A stretch of DNA of 64,000 nt from WTJH01 sp049889695 (GCA_049889695.1 JBMHCX010000005.1:248001-312000), one strand, 5' to 3'; shown: positions 9,572 through 18,300, counted from the first letter of the stretch. Numbers and translations are program-made. Notes: generated from the sequence alone by a model not told the origin.

Positions 9572-11176
9572 ATGTCCCCTTCCTTTTTTTCTAAATATTT
9601 TGTGTTTAGTCTAGTATGGTGTCTCTTTTCATGTGCAGAAGAGCCATCAAAGCCTTTTACCAATAATGCTGTTTCTGCAGCGCATCCGTTGGCGACCCAA
9701 GCTGGAATTGAAATGTATCAAAATGGCGGAAATGCCTTTGATGCTGCAGTTGCATCAGGTTTTGCGTTAGCTGTAGTAGAGCCCAGTATGAGCGGTTTAG
9801 GAGGTAGGCTACAGGCCATTTACAAATCTTCTGATGGAAATATTGCCGGTGTTGACGCTTCAACAGAAGTGCCTATGAATTATGTACAAGGAGAGGAAAA
9901 AATTTCTTACGGTTATCCAACTATTGGCATTCCTGGAGTAGTTGCTGGTCTTCTGGCACTACACGATCAGAAAGGTAACCTATCCTTAAAAGAAGTTATA
10001 CGTCCTTCAATACGTTTAGCAAATGATGGATTTAAGTTGTTACCCGGTGAAGCCAAAAGACAACAAAAGGTACTGGACAAACTAATAGAGTTTGAAGGAA
10101 CCCGACATCATTTTTTAAAACAAGATTCTATTAGCTATCAAGAGGGCGAAAAATTGGTGCAAAGGGATCTCGCACTAGTACTTCAGTCTATTGCCTCCAA
10201 GGGAAAGGCAGGTTTTTACGAAGGAGAAATTGCCCAAAAAATGGCAGCGGATTTTCAGCAAAAGGGTGGATTGGTCACTTTGGAAGATTTAAAGAATTAC
10301 CAAGCTAAAGAGAGTGTTGTTCTACAGGGCTCTTTTGAAAATCATGATATCTATAGCTTGTATTTACCTTCCTATGGAGCTATCACTATTCAAATCTTAC
10401 AAATCCTAGATCATCTGAAAACTTCCAAAGACGAGAATGAATGGGCATATAAACATGCGAAGGCTACAGAATTGGCCTATACTTTCCGAAAAATGCAAAA
10501 GGATTCTACCCGATTAGATTCTATCATTTCATATGTACAGGCGGCTAAATGGGCCCAACAGATCAAGGATAACCAGCCGCAGGAATTTCTTCCAATAGAC
10601 GATATGCCTATTTCCTGGACAGCGGTAGATGGACATACGACACATCTGACTGCTGCAGATCAGTGGGGGAATGTAGTGGCACTCACCCAGACCATAGGTC
10701 CTAATATGGGGTCTAAAGTAGCTACCAAAGGACTTGGCTTTTTATATGCGGTTACCCTGGGAGGCTATTTGGGAAAGTATAAACCTGGCGATCGAGCAAA
10801 TTCTCATATTTCTCCTACTTTGATTGAAAAAGACGGTACTACTATCCTCGCTCTTGGCGCTGCAGGCGGCAGCAGAATCGTTCCAGCAATTACACAAGTT
10901 ACAGATCGATATATACGACAAAAGCACGGCTTAGACACCGCCTTATCTTTACCCCGAGTATATCCCTATCAGGACAGCGTATGGGTCGAAAATCACAGTG
11001 GTGTTCAAGAGTTGAATGCTAAATTCCTTGGGCCTCAGTTACCCATTAAAACAATAAATGAGCCCGCCCGTTTTGGAAGAGTTCATGCCATTGCTAATAT
11101 CAATGGAACATGGATGGGTTCAGCGGACCCCGACTGGGAGGGAACTGCTGCTTATTACCCTCAAGATGAGAAATAG
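9572..11176 (+). CDS. Divergent gamma-glutamyltransferase-family Ntn hydrolase, lipoprotein
   Basis: This 534-residue protein has a signal peptide ending in LFSC (Cys21), so it is predicted to be an outer-membrane or periplasmic lipoprotein. The GGT fold is recognisable: NGGNAFDAAVASGFALAVVEPSMSG, IGIPGVVAGL, KGKAGFYEG, and the self-processing and nucleophile site GHTTHLTAADQWGNVVA (Thr356). NSHISPT and GAAGGSRIVPAITQ follow. Two substrate-binding features of canonical GGT are altered. The Arg of DYREMAP, which anchors the gamma-glutamyl alpha-carboxylate, is replaced (DASTEVP, residues 95-101). The Ser-Ser of PLSSMSPT has become NSHISPT. It is therefore probably an active N-terminal-nucleophile amidase or acylase with a different specificity (inference). 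It overlaps the next gene by 11 bases. Confidence 0.85.
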   Translation: MSPSFFSKYFVFSLVWCLFSCAEEPSKPFTNNAVSAAHPLATQAGIEMYQNGGNAFDAAVASGFALAVVEPSMSGLGGRLQAIYKSSDGNIAGVDASTEVPMNYVQGEEKISYGYPTIGIPGVVAGLLALHDQKGNLSLKEVIRPSIRLANDGFKLLPGEAKRQQKVLDKLIEFEGTRHHFLKQDSISYQEGEKLVQRDLALVLQSIASKGKAGFYEGEIAQKMAADFQQKGGLVTLEDLKNYQAKESVVLQGSFENHDIYSLYLPSYGAITIQILQILDHLKTSKDENEWAYKHAKATELAYTFRKMQKDSTRLDSIISYVQAAKWAQQIKDNQPQEFLPIDDMPISWTAVDGHTTHLTAADQWGNVVALTQTIGPNMGSKVATKGLGFLYAVTLGGYLGKYKPGDRANSHISPTLIEKDGTTILALGAAGGSRIVPAITQVTDRYIRQKHGLDTALSLPRVYPYQDSVWVENHSGVQELNAKFLGPQLPIKTINEPARFGRVHAIANINGTWMGSADPDWEGTAAYYPQDEK

Positions 11177-11921
11177 CTTTTTTCTTTGGGTTTTATGCAT
11201 ATGTTCTTTTGTGGGAAGTGCCCAAAAGAAAGAGCACGTTCTCATGGTTGGTAATAGTTTTACGTTCTATTACAATTTGCCGATTACCATTGAGCAATTA
11301 GCCAAATCTAAGGGACTTAACTGGGAAGTTCACCAATCTACTGCCAGTGGTGCCACGCTGAAGCAACATTGGGAGAGCGAAAAAGGCTTGAGGACAACAA
11401 AAAAACTGAAAAGGAAAAGGTATCAACATATTATCATACAAGAGCACAGCACTTATCCAATCACTGCGCTAGATTCCACACAAAAATATCTGAACAAAAT
11501 CCTTGACCTTTCTTCGAAAAGCGCCCAAAAGTACCTCTATGCTACCTGGCAATATCCTAATTTGAAAATAGAGAATTCATCCTTAGGGTCATCAGAACCA
11601 ATTGAAGTAGCACTTGCTTCAATAAGGCCTTCATCAGATATTCTGATTCTTCCGGTCGGCCGAGCATTTGATTTATTTCAAGAACGCTATCCGGAGCAGT
11701 CACTTTTTACATCCGACCAAAAACATCCTAATCCTATCGGAAGTTATTTAGCAGCTTGTGTAATTTTTAGTCGAGTCAGCGGACTATCCTCTAAAGGTTT
11801 TAAGAGAAGGATTTCCAGTGAATTCAAAAAGGACAAAGAAATATTCTACTTCATCGTCGAAAAGCAGACGGCTCTGCAATGCCAAGCAATTGCCGACGAA
11901 ATTGTTTTCGGGAAGCTTTAG
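11166..11921 (+). CDS. Secreted SGNH/GDSL-like hydrolase
   Basis: About 251 residues with a signal peptide (MRNSFFLWVLCICSFVGSAQ). Block I is MVGNSFTFYYN, with the Ser nucleophile in GNS. The C-terminal block SDQKHPNPIGSYLAA supplies the Asp and His of a D-x-x-H type triad. The oxyanion-hole residues are less clear. It resembles the SGNH proteins of the DUF4886 type found in Bacteroidota; the natural substrate is unknown, possibly an ester on a sugar or peptide. I chose the ATG at 11166 because it begins a good signal peptide and overlaps the GGT-like gene by only 11 bases, which suggests translational coupling. A longer frame from 11058 would only run through GGT coding sequence. Its stop overlaps the stop of the convergent next gene. 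Confidence 0.75.
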   Translation: MRNSFFLWVLCICSFVGSAQKKEHVLMVGNSFTFYYNLPITIEQLAKSKGLNWEVHQSTASGATLKQHWESEKGLRTTKKLKRKRYQHIIIQEHSTYPITALDSTQKYLNKILDLSSKSAQKYLYATWQYPNLKIENSSLGSSEPIEVALASIRPSSDILILPVGRAFDLFQERYPEQSLFTSDQKHPNPIGSYLAACVIFSRVSGLSSKGFKRRISSEFKKDKEIFYFIVEKQTALQCQAIADEIVFGKL

Positions 11922-12817
11922 GGTTGCACGGTATCAGCGTAGTGGTAGAGCATATAATCGCTCAATATTTGGGCAAATGTATTGGCAAATCGCTCCCGAT
12001 CAGCACTTGTCTCACGCAGTCCTTGTCGATTGAGCTCGAGCTGAATGGCGTCTACCCCATTAAGTGACCTGGATCCATAAAGTTTGGTATTCGTTCCGCC
12101 AGAGAAAAAGGGTTCTGTGGCTAAGGGGGCAGGGTCCTGTGCGGAAGGCACAGTAGGGAATCCTCTAGAGGATAGCATACTCCCTAGCGCTTGGTCGCCG
12201 AACACTATATCGGAAAGTGATAACTGTTCAGGATGATTTTCTACTAGGCTGTTGATCGAAGTATTCTCGGGTAGGGTGTAAGCATCTTGTTGGCGAAGAT
12301 CTCTCAATTGTTCACTCGTTAGTAAATATCCTAATTCGATTCGCTGATTGGGGTGTCCATGGCCATGAATATCAATGACTAAACCCCTTCCGAATTCCTC
12401 AATAATTGCATCTCGATAGTGTTTTACCTGGCTGTGAAACAATTGCCACAAATCGTTACTGCTATCATCCTCACAATGCGAGGTTTCTAAGGAGCGATTT
12501 AAGTCGATTTTAATCCGGTGTATTTTAGCTAAAACAACATAGGGTTGAATCCCTAATGCTCGAAGTTCCTGTTCTAATTGCAGAGCGATTCCGAGTGTAT
12601 ATTGATCTTGAGTAACGACCGAATTCTCACAATCTCGATCGTTGATCCACTGAGGTTTGAGATCTCCACCATGAGGAGCAATTAGTAGCAAGGGATAATT
12701 GCCTTCTCGGAATTCTACATAATCTTTCCATGGGTTGGCTGAATCCTCTGCAGGGCGGTTACATCCTAGAATACAGATGAGCACAACGAATATACCGCTA
12801 AAACAAATTTTCTTCAT
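11918..12817 (-). CDS. N-formylglutamate amidohydrolase-like lipoprotein
   Basis: About 299 residues. The ATG at 12817 gives a lipoprotein signal (MKKICFSGIFVVLICILGC); an upstream in-frame start at 12841 is less likely. The motifs LLLIAPHGGD near the N-terminus and VIDIHGHGHPNQRIELGYL in the middle resemble the zinc-binding segments of N-formylglutamate deformylase/amidohydrolase (HutG family) and related zinc amidases. DLNRSLE is also typical. The cytoplasmic enzymes release formate from N-formylglutamate; this exported relative probably cleaves another amide bond (inference). It is convergent with the SGNH gene, with the stop codons overlapping, and no terminator separates them. Confidence 0.75.
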   Translation of the reverse strand: MKKICFSGIFVVLICILGCNRPAEDSANPWKDYVEFREGNYPLLLIAPHGGDLKPQWINDRDCENSVVTQDQYTLGIALQLEQELRALGIQPYVVLAKIHRIKIDLNRSLETSHCEDDSSNDLWQLFHSQVKHYRDAIIEEFGRGLVIDIHGHGHPNQRIELGYLLTSEQLRDLRQQDAYTLPENTSINSLVENHPEQLSLSDIVFGDQALGSMLSSRGFPTVPSAQDPAPLATEPFFSGGTNTKLYGSRSLNGVDAIQLELNRQGLRETSADRERFANTFAQILSDYMLYHYADTVQP

Positions 12818-12952
12818 GCACTTTGTGTCAAGGGTTGCCAATCTAAGTAAACAATCTCTGAACGATCAACTCTACCAATACCATTCACTAATATTTTGAG
12901 AATTTAATATCTTTAAGGGAGATCGTTTAACCACCTTTAAATTACACAATTC

Positions 12953-14365
12953 ATGAAAAAGTATTCGTTATTGTTTTTCTTCCTTGTTTCTTTTAACAGT
13001 TTTGGTCAATACAAAAAAGAACTGTCAGCTATAGATGCTTCACAGGAAGCTTATGCAAAAGTAGCCCTTCAGATATGGGAATATGCCGAAATGGGCTATC
13101 AGGAAGAGAAAAGTAGTGCATTGCTACAACAAATGCTTGAAGAAGCAGGATTTACAATACAGAAGGGTGTGGCAGATATTCCAACAGCATTCATAGCAGA
13201 ATATAATAACGGAGGTCCTGTAATCGCTATACTAGGAGAATATGATGCTTTGCCAGGACTTTCGCAAAAAGCGCTACCGTATAAGGTTTCAAATCAAACG
13301 CGTGCAGGACACGCTTGTGGGCATCATTTATTTGGAACTGCATCGGCAGCAGCGGCGATCAGCTTAAAGCAGTTTATTGAAAATAATGCAGTCAAAGGAA
13401 CTATTCGTTTTTACGGTTGTCCTGCCGAAGAAGGTGGGTCAGGGAAGGTGTATATGACTCGTGCAGGTCTTTTTAACGATGTTGACCTTGCCTTACATTG
13501 GCATGCTGATGACGAAAATTCGGCTAATCCACGTCCTGCACTAGCGAATAAGTCTGCTAAATTTAGATTTTATGGGCGTTCTGCCCATGCTGCAGGAGCG
13601 CCACAAGAAGGTCGTTCTGCTCTAGATGCAGTAGAAGCGATGAATTACATGACCAACTTAATGCGGGAACATATGGACACTTCTGCGCGAATACATTATG
13701 TGATTACGCGTGGTGGGGAGGCCCCCAATGTAGTACCCGATTTTGCAGAAGTCTATTACTACTCTCGCCACCCTAAGCGAGACGAGGTTATTGCACTTTT
13801 CGACCGTATTGTAAAGGCCGCAGAAGGGGCTGCACTTGGAACGGGGACAACGATGGATTACGAAATGATTGGAGGTACACATGATCTTTTACATGTTCCG
13901 ACTTTTCAAAAAATGGTACACAAGAATTTGGTGGAAATCGGTGGATATACCTACACCGATGAGGAACTCGCATTTGCCAAAGAGATCTCTAATACTCTAG
14001 GAAAACCACTTCAATTGACCTACGTCAATGGAGTAGCCCCCTATGATGTAAATGCCAAGGCTGGAGGTTCTACAGATGTGGGGGATGTGAGTTATACGGT
14101 TCCTACTGCTGGACTTCGAGGAGCGACATGGGTTCCTGGAACCCCTGCGCACAGTTGGCAAGCGGTCGCTGCAGGTGGGACCTCTATCGGTATCAAGGGA
14201 ATGATGATTGCTGCCAAAGTTTTGTCTCTTACAGGAATGCAACTGCTTGAAAATCCTGATATGATTCAAAGTATTCAACAAGAATTTAAAGCCATACGAG
14301 GGAAGGACTTCAAATACATCCCTTTATTGGGAGATCGATCTCCGGCCTTAAACTATCGAAACTAA
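12953..14365 (+). CDS. M20-family amidohydrolase, AbgB-like, secreted
   Basis: 470 residues with a signal peptide (MKKYSLLFFFLVSFNSFGQ). Metal-site motifs are in order: GEYDALPG (residues 95-102), AGHACGHHLFG (118-128, with Cys122, His124 and His125), GCPAEEGGSGK (155-165, with the Glu159-Glu160 pair) and LHWHADD. The dimerisation domain contains GRSAHAAGAPQEGRSALDA. This is the layout of the M20D group containing p-aminobenzoyl-glutamate hydrolase subunit B and N-acyl-amino-acid amidohydrolases, which remove an acyl or aryl group from an amino acid. Export to the periplasm is predicted, unlike E. coli AbgB. Its substrate is unknown, but it fits a set with the neighbouring D-aminoacylase and GGTs. 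A near match to the -7 element (TATCTTTA) lies at 12908-12915. Confidence 0.87.
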   Translation: MKKYSLLFFFLVSFNSFGQYKKELSAIDASQEAYAKVALQIWEYAEMGYQEEKSSALLQQMLEEAGFTIQKGVADIPTAFIAEYNNGGPVIAILGEYDALPGLSQKALPYKVSNQTRAGHACGHHLFGTASAAAAISLKQFIENNAVKGTIRFYGCPAEEGGSGKVYMTRAGLFNDVDLALHWHADDENSANPRPALANKSAKFRFYGRSAHAAGAPQEGRSALDAVEAMNYMTNLMREHMDTSARIHYVITRGGEAPNVVPDFAEVYYYSRHPKRDEVIALFDRIVKAAEGAALGTGTTMDYEMIGGTHDLLHVPTFQKMVHKNLVEIGGYTYTDEELAFAKEISNTLGKPLQLTYVNGVAPYDVNAKAGGSTDVGDVSYTVPTAGLRGATWVPGTPAHSWQAVAAGGTSIGIKGMMIAAKVLSLTGMQLLENPDMIQSIQQEFKAIRGKDFKYIPLLGDRSPALNYRN

Positions 14366-14497
14366 CACGCTTAAACCGGCAACCGTTTAAAATTAAATAT
14401 TCGACCTGAACTGAGCATCTCTCCTCTACGAATCTGTAGAGTTGAGTAGAGAATGTGAAAGAGAGCAAACGGCTGTTGTCATTTATTTGCGATTCAA

Positions 14498-16165
14498 CTA
14501 GTATGTTGCTGCGGCATCGTCGCCTCGAGAATCTGCTCCCACTTCTAAATGACCTTTTTCATTTTTGAGGATCGCATCCACTTTTCCAATGACCCGTGAG
14601 TATTTTGCTTCCACAGTATGTCCTTTGGACTGGAGTTTTTCAACGACTCGATCGTCAAAACTGTCGGGTTCCAGGACAACCCTGTCCGGAAGCCATTGGT
14701 GATGAAAACGAGGAGCATCTACCGCCGACTGCATATCCATCTGGTGTTCGTAGACATTTAAAATCGTTTGAAAAACAGAAGTGATGATCGTAGATCCTCC
14801 TGGAGTTCCTACTACCATATACAAGTCCCCATCCTTTTCGACTATAGTTGGCGTCATGGAGCTTAACATTCGTTTTTTGGGAGCGATACTATTGGCTTCG
14901 CTGCCTGTTAGCCCAAACATATTGGGACTACCCGGTTTACTGCTAAAGTCGTCCATTTCGTTATTCATAAATACACCGATTTCCTCCACGAAAACCTTGG
15001 ATCCATAGGCCGCATTTAAGGTGGTTGTGACAGCAACTGCGTTCCCTTCTTCATCTACGATAGAAAAATGAGTTGTTTCATCACTTTCCACAACTAAGAT
15101 ATCCCCATGGGAGACCTCTGACGATGGGGTTGCTTGCTTTGGAGAATAGTTTTGCATACGCTTTTGTGCGTAGGATTTAAGCAAGAGCTCCCTTTGTGGG
15201 ATAGACACAAAATCTGGATCTCCAAGGAAGTGTGCCCGATCAGCATAAGAACGACGTTCTGCTTCCACCATAAGATGCATCGTAGGTGGACTATTATGTC
15301 CCATAGACCTAATGTCATAGGGTTCTATCATTTGCATCATCTGCGCTAAACAAATACCACCACTAGAAGGAGGTCCCATTGAAATCAGATTTAAATCTTT
15401 ATACGTAAACTGAACGGGTGTTCTCCACTGGGCTTTGTATTGCTTAAGATCTTCTAAACTTAATATTCCTCCACTTGCTTGGGTGGTTTGTACCATCGCT
15501 TTTGCAACCCATCCTTCGTAAAACCCTGCATTTCCTTTTTTAGCAATGGATTTAAGGGTTCTTGCTAAAGCAGGATTCACAACGGTGTCCCCAGCGGAAT
15601 AATTCCTTCCAAAAAAGGTGTCTGGGCCATTTAGCTCAATAAATAACGCTCTGTACCGTTTAAAGCTTCGGGCTTGTTTTTCAGTCACAACATAGCCTTT
15701 TTCGGCCAAATCAATTGCCGGTTGTAGAAGTTGTTCCAGAGGGAGGCTCCCCATTTTTTTGTGAACTTCCAATATTCCTGCTACGGCTCCAGGAACCCCT
15801 ACCGCCATTCCTCCAAGGGTACTTTTTTTAGGAATGACATTCCCATCAGAATCAAGATAGAGCTCCTTAAAAGCTTTTAATGGAGCCATTTCCCGATAAT
15901 CTAAACTACCTACTTCCCCATCAGCAGAACGATAAACAAAAAATCCACCACCGGTAATATTCCCGGCAACGGGATAGACGACCGCAAGTGCAAAACTGGT
16001 AGCTACCATGGCGTCGTAGGCATTACCTCCTTGGAGCATCGCCCATTTTCCTGCCTCAGAAGCCTCTATACGTGCCGACACTACTGCCGCTTGAATACTT
16101 TTTGGCTGGGGTGCTTGACAAGAAATGAATAACCCTAGATATAATAAAACCTGAACTTTTCTCAT
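14498..16165 (-). CDS. ggt: Gamma-glutamyltransferase / glutathione hydrolase, lipoprotein
   Basis: This 555-residue protein has a lipoprotein signal ending in LFISC (Cys16). All landmarks of a functional GGT are present: LDYREMAP with the alpha-carboxylate-binding Arg91, TLGGMAVGVPGAVAG, the autoprocessing and nucleophile site DETTHFSIVDEEGNAVAVT (Thr364), KKRMLSSMTPTIVEKDG, and the oxyanion loop GTPGGSTI. FHHQWLPD near the C-terminus is also standard. GGT self-cleaves into two subunits and hydrolyses or transfers gamma-glutamyl groups from glutathione and gamma-glutamyl peptides. The length is normal. It lies convergent to the M20 gene and contrasts with the altered GGT homologue at 9572-11176. 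Confidence 0.95.
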   Translation of the reverse strand: MRKVQVLLYLGLFISCQAPQPKSIQAAVVSARIEASEAGKWAMLQGGNAYDAMVATSFALAVVYPVAGNITGGGFFVYRSADGEVGSLDYREMAPLKAFKELYLDSDGNVIPKKSTLGGMAVGVPGAVAGILEVHKKMGSLPLEQLLQPAIDLAEKGYVVTEKQARSFKRYRALFIELNGPDTFFGRNYSAGDTVVNPALARTLKSIAKKGNAGFYEGWVAKAMVQTTQASGGILSLEDLKQYKAQWRTPVQFTYKDLNLISMGPPSSGGICLAQMMQMIEPYDIRSMGHNSPPTMHLMVEAERRSYADRAHFLGDPDFVSIPQRELLLKSYAQKRMQNYSPKQATPSSEVSHGDILVVESDETTHFSIVDEEGNAVAVTTTLNAAYGSKVFVEEIGVFMNNEMDDFSSKPGSPNMFGLTGSEANSIAPKKRMLSSMTPTIVEKDGDLYMVVGTPGGSTIITSVFQTILNVYEHQMDMQSAVDAPRFHHQWLPDRVVLEPDSFDDRVVEKLQSKGHTVEAKYSRVIGKVDAILKNEKGHLEVGADSRGDDAAATY

Positions 16166-16267
16166 GACTGTTAATTAAGTACCTCAATTTAGATAAACTT
16201 GTGGAATAAAAAATTCGTGTATAAAGTCAAGTTAGAGTCCAACGAATGTAGTCGTGTTATTTAAATC

Positions 16268-16297
16268 CAAAAAAAAAGCTCCCAAGGGAGCTTTTTA
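16268..16297 (-). terminator. Rho-independent terminator of the SulP gene
   Basis: The inverted repeat AGCTCCC/GGGAGCT has A and T runs on both sides. On the minus strand the hairpin is followed by at least nine T. It lies 24 bases beyond the SulP stop codon and can work in both directions. Confidence 0.85.
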
Positions 16298-16320
16298 GGA
16301 TGGATCATCTCAGAAAAAGT

Positions 16321-17904
16321 TTAAGCACTTTTCTGTTGTAAGAAAATCGGGCTAATCATCTCAGGATTTTTGAATTCCCCTCTTTCCGAAATAATCTTTA
16401 CATCGATATTTTTGGTGCGTGCCTTAATGGAGAAGTCATCCAAAATCTCAATGACATCGTTGTCTAAGTACCGAGTTTTTGTGACGTCTAATTCTAAAGC
16501 GGCTGCTTCTGGAATTAAGTCTAATTCATGTAAAATCGCCCCTTTATTGATGAAGGTTACTTCTTCTGCTAAAGTCATCTTTACCGTTTTCTTACCATCG
16601 GTTTGGTCTTCGATGTGCAGGAAGTGAGAATTTTGATAACTCTTAATCAATATGATCGTAATACCCACCATAAGTCCAAGACCTATTCCAATTAAAAGAT
16701 CGGTAAATACGATTCCCAAAATGGTTACGATAAATGGAACAAACTGCTTCCATCCCAACTGATACATTTTTTTAAATAGAGATGGTTTGGCCAGTTTAAA
16801 TCCAACAATGAATAATATGGAAGCTAACACAGATAGTGGGATTTTATTCAGAAGAACAGGAATGGTCATGACTGAGATTAACAAGAAGAAGCCGTGTATA
16901 ATCGCGGATAATTTAGTTTTTCCACCAGATTGAATGTTAGCTGAACTTCGAACAATCACTTGGGTGATCGGCAATCCACCAATAAGCCCAGAAAAGATAT
17001 TTCCGGTTCCTTGAGCGACCAATTCTCTGTTGGTAGGGGTTACTCGCTTTTCGGGGTCGAGCTTGTCAGTAGCTTCTACGCAAAGGAGTGTTTCCAGACT
17101 AGCGACTAAAGCAATGGTGAAAGCTGTTATCCAAATTTGAGGGTTGCTAATCGCTCCAAAGTTGGGAAAGGTAAATTTAGATGCAAAAGAAGCCAGATCT
17201 TCTGGGACAGGAACACTCACCAAGTGGTTGTTAGAGATTGCCCACTGCGCATTATTTTGTGTAGCAAAGACATAAATTACCCCCACGACGACCGCAACAA
17301 GTGGTCCTTGAATCAGTTGAAAAATTTTCCCTTTTTTAGCGAGTACATTTTCCCATAGGAGGAGAATTCCAAGTCCCACGACTGCAATTAGAGTCGATCC
17401 TGGGCTGATGTGATTTAGGGCACTAAAAATTCCACTAAAGGTATTTTCTCCACCGGCACCAGCGAACGATAAATCTCCTTCTGGAGCAGCATCGTAGCCA
17501 AAAAAGTGTGGGATTTGTTTGAGGATGATAATGACACCAATCCCTGTTAGCATCCCCTTGATGACAGAAGACGGGAAATAGTAGCCAATGATTCCTGCGC
17601 CTAGCAAACCAAAAATTAATTGGATAAGCCCACCGAGGACAACTGCTAGTAAAAAATTTTCGAATCCACCAAGGGTTCCAATAGCTGTGAGGACAATAGC
17701 TGCTAAACCAGCGGCAGGCCCACTTACCCCAACGCTCGAACCACTCAAGGCACCGACGACAATTCCCCCAACAATTCCAGCAATAAGTCCAGAGAAAAGG
17801 GGAGCCCCACTGGCCAAAGCAATTCCTAAACAAAGTGGAAGAGCTACAAAAAAGACAACTATACTTGCAGGTAAATCTGATTTTATATGTTTAAACATAG
17901 TCAT
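16321..17904 (-). CDS. SulP-family inorganic anion transporter with STAS domain
   Basis: This 527-residue inner-membrane protein starts with the SulP entry sequence (LPASIVVFFVALPLCLGIALASG), followed by GLIAGIVGGIVVGALSGS and GVSGPAAGLAAIV. There are 10-14 hydrophobic segments. A cytoplasmic STAS domain fills the last ~110 residues (VTFINKGAILHELDLIPEAA and LDVTKTRYLDNDVIEILDDF). SulP proteins carry sulfate, bicarbonate or other anions, usually with Na+ or H+; the anion here cannot be told from sequence. No carbonic anhydrase gene is adjacent. The start is at 17904 or the ATG two codons later. A small exported protein is encoded just upstream on the same strand, 66 bases away. Confidence 0.92.
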   Translation of the reverse strand: MTMFKHIKSDLPASIVVFFVALPLCLGIALASGAPLFSGLIAGIVGGIVVGALSGSSVGVSGPAAGLAAIVLTAIGTLGGFENFLLAVVLGGLIQLIFGLLGAGIIGYYFPSSVIKGMLTGIGVIIILKQIPHFFGYDAAPEGDLSFAGAGGENTFSGIFSALNHISPGSTLIAVVGLGILLLWENVLAKKGKIFQLIQGPLVAVVVGVIYVFATQNNAQWAISNNHLVSVPVPEDLASFASKFTFPNFGAISNPQIWITAFTIALVASLETLLCVEATDKLDPEKRVTPTNRELVAQGTGNIFSGLIGGLPITQVIVRSSANIQSGGKTKLSAIIHGFFLLISVMTIPVLLNKIPLSVLASILFIVGFKLAKPSLFKKMYQLGWKQFVPFIVTILGIVFTDLLIGIGLGLMVGITIILIKSYQNSHFLHIEDQTDGKKTVKMTLAEEVTFINKGAILHELDLIPEAAALELDVTKTRYLDNDVIEILDDFSIKARTKNIDVKIISERGEFKNPEMISPIFLQQKSA

Positions 17905-17970
17905 GTTTGTTTTAAAGATTATTGAAAAATTTAAAGCTAATTATGATAAGACGGGAAGGATAGAAAAGAC

Positions 17971-18300
17971 TTAGGCTTGGGGGGGTGGGGTTATAATTTC
18001 AGGAAACCTCATTATCATTTGGGACAGATCTAAGCGATTGATTTTTGTATGAAAAAAAGTCCCTTGTGCACTAGCGGCAGAGATACTTTCAATTTGGTTT
18101 TTATCCTCTTTTTTTTCCTCTTCTTTTTCTTTGTTGTCGGTGTCGGAATGGTTGTCAGCTTCCATCTGTGTCATGGAGTCTACCTCAAATCGATGCTGCC
18201 AATCCAGGAGAGGCTGAGCAAGGGTACTGCAAAATAACAGAAGCATTAGATGCTTTAAAATAGGACGACATTTAAGAAAGTGCTCCAACTTCATGTTCAT
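17971..18300 (-). CDS. Small exported or membrane-anchored protein with a charged linker, function unknown
   Basis: 109 residues, not recognised as a named family. Visible parts are a hydrophobic N-terminal segment (HLMLLLFCSTLAQPLLDW), then a highly charged stretch of Asp, Glu and Lys (about residues 45-68) that looks disordered. A more conserved-looking C-terminal part (ISAASAQGTFFHTKI to the end in PPPQA) follows. It is probably exported. It lies upstream of the SulP gene on the same strand and diverges from the SSS symporter. An accessory role for the transporter is possible but unsupported. The A/T-rich linker codons and short length leave some doubt that it is a gene. Confidence 0.6.
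   Translation of the reverse strand: MNMKLEHFLKCRPILKHLMLLLFCSTLAQPLLDWQHRFEVDSMTQMEADNHSDTDNKEKEEEKKEDKNQIESISAASAQGTFFHTKINRLDLSQMIMRFPEIITPPPQA

Noticed and set aside
14424..14441. Hairpin CTCTAC-GAATCT-GTAGAG between the M20 and GGT genes as a terminator
   Set aside because: The stem is only 6 bp and no T run follows on either strand.
1315..16300. Genomic island inserted at tRNA-Arg
   Set aside because: No second copy of the tRNA 3' end, no integrase and no mobile element is visible between the tRNA and the core genes.
17971..18000. G-rich run (GGGGGGG T GGGG) as a quadruplex
   Set aside because: It has too few G tracts and encodes the Pro-rich end of the small protein.
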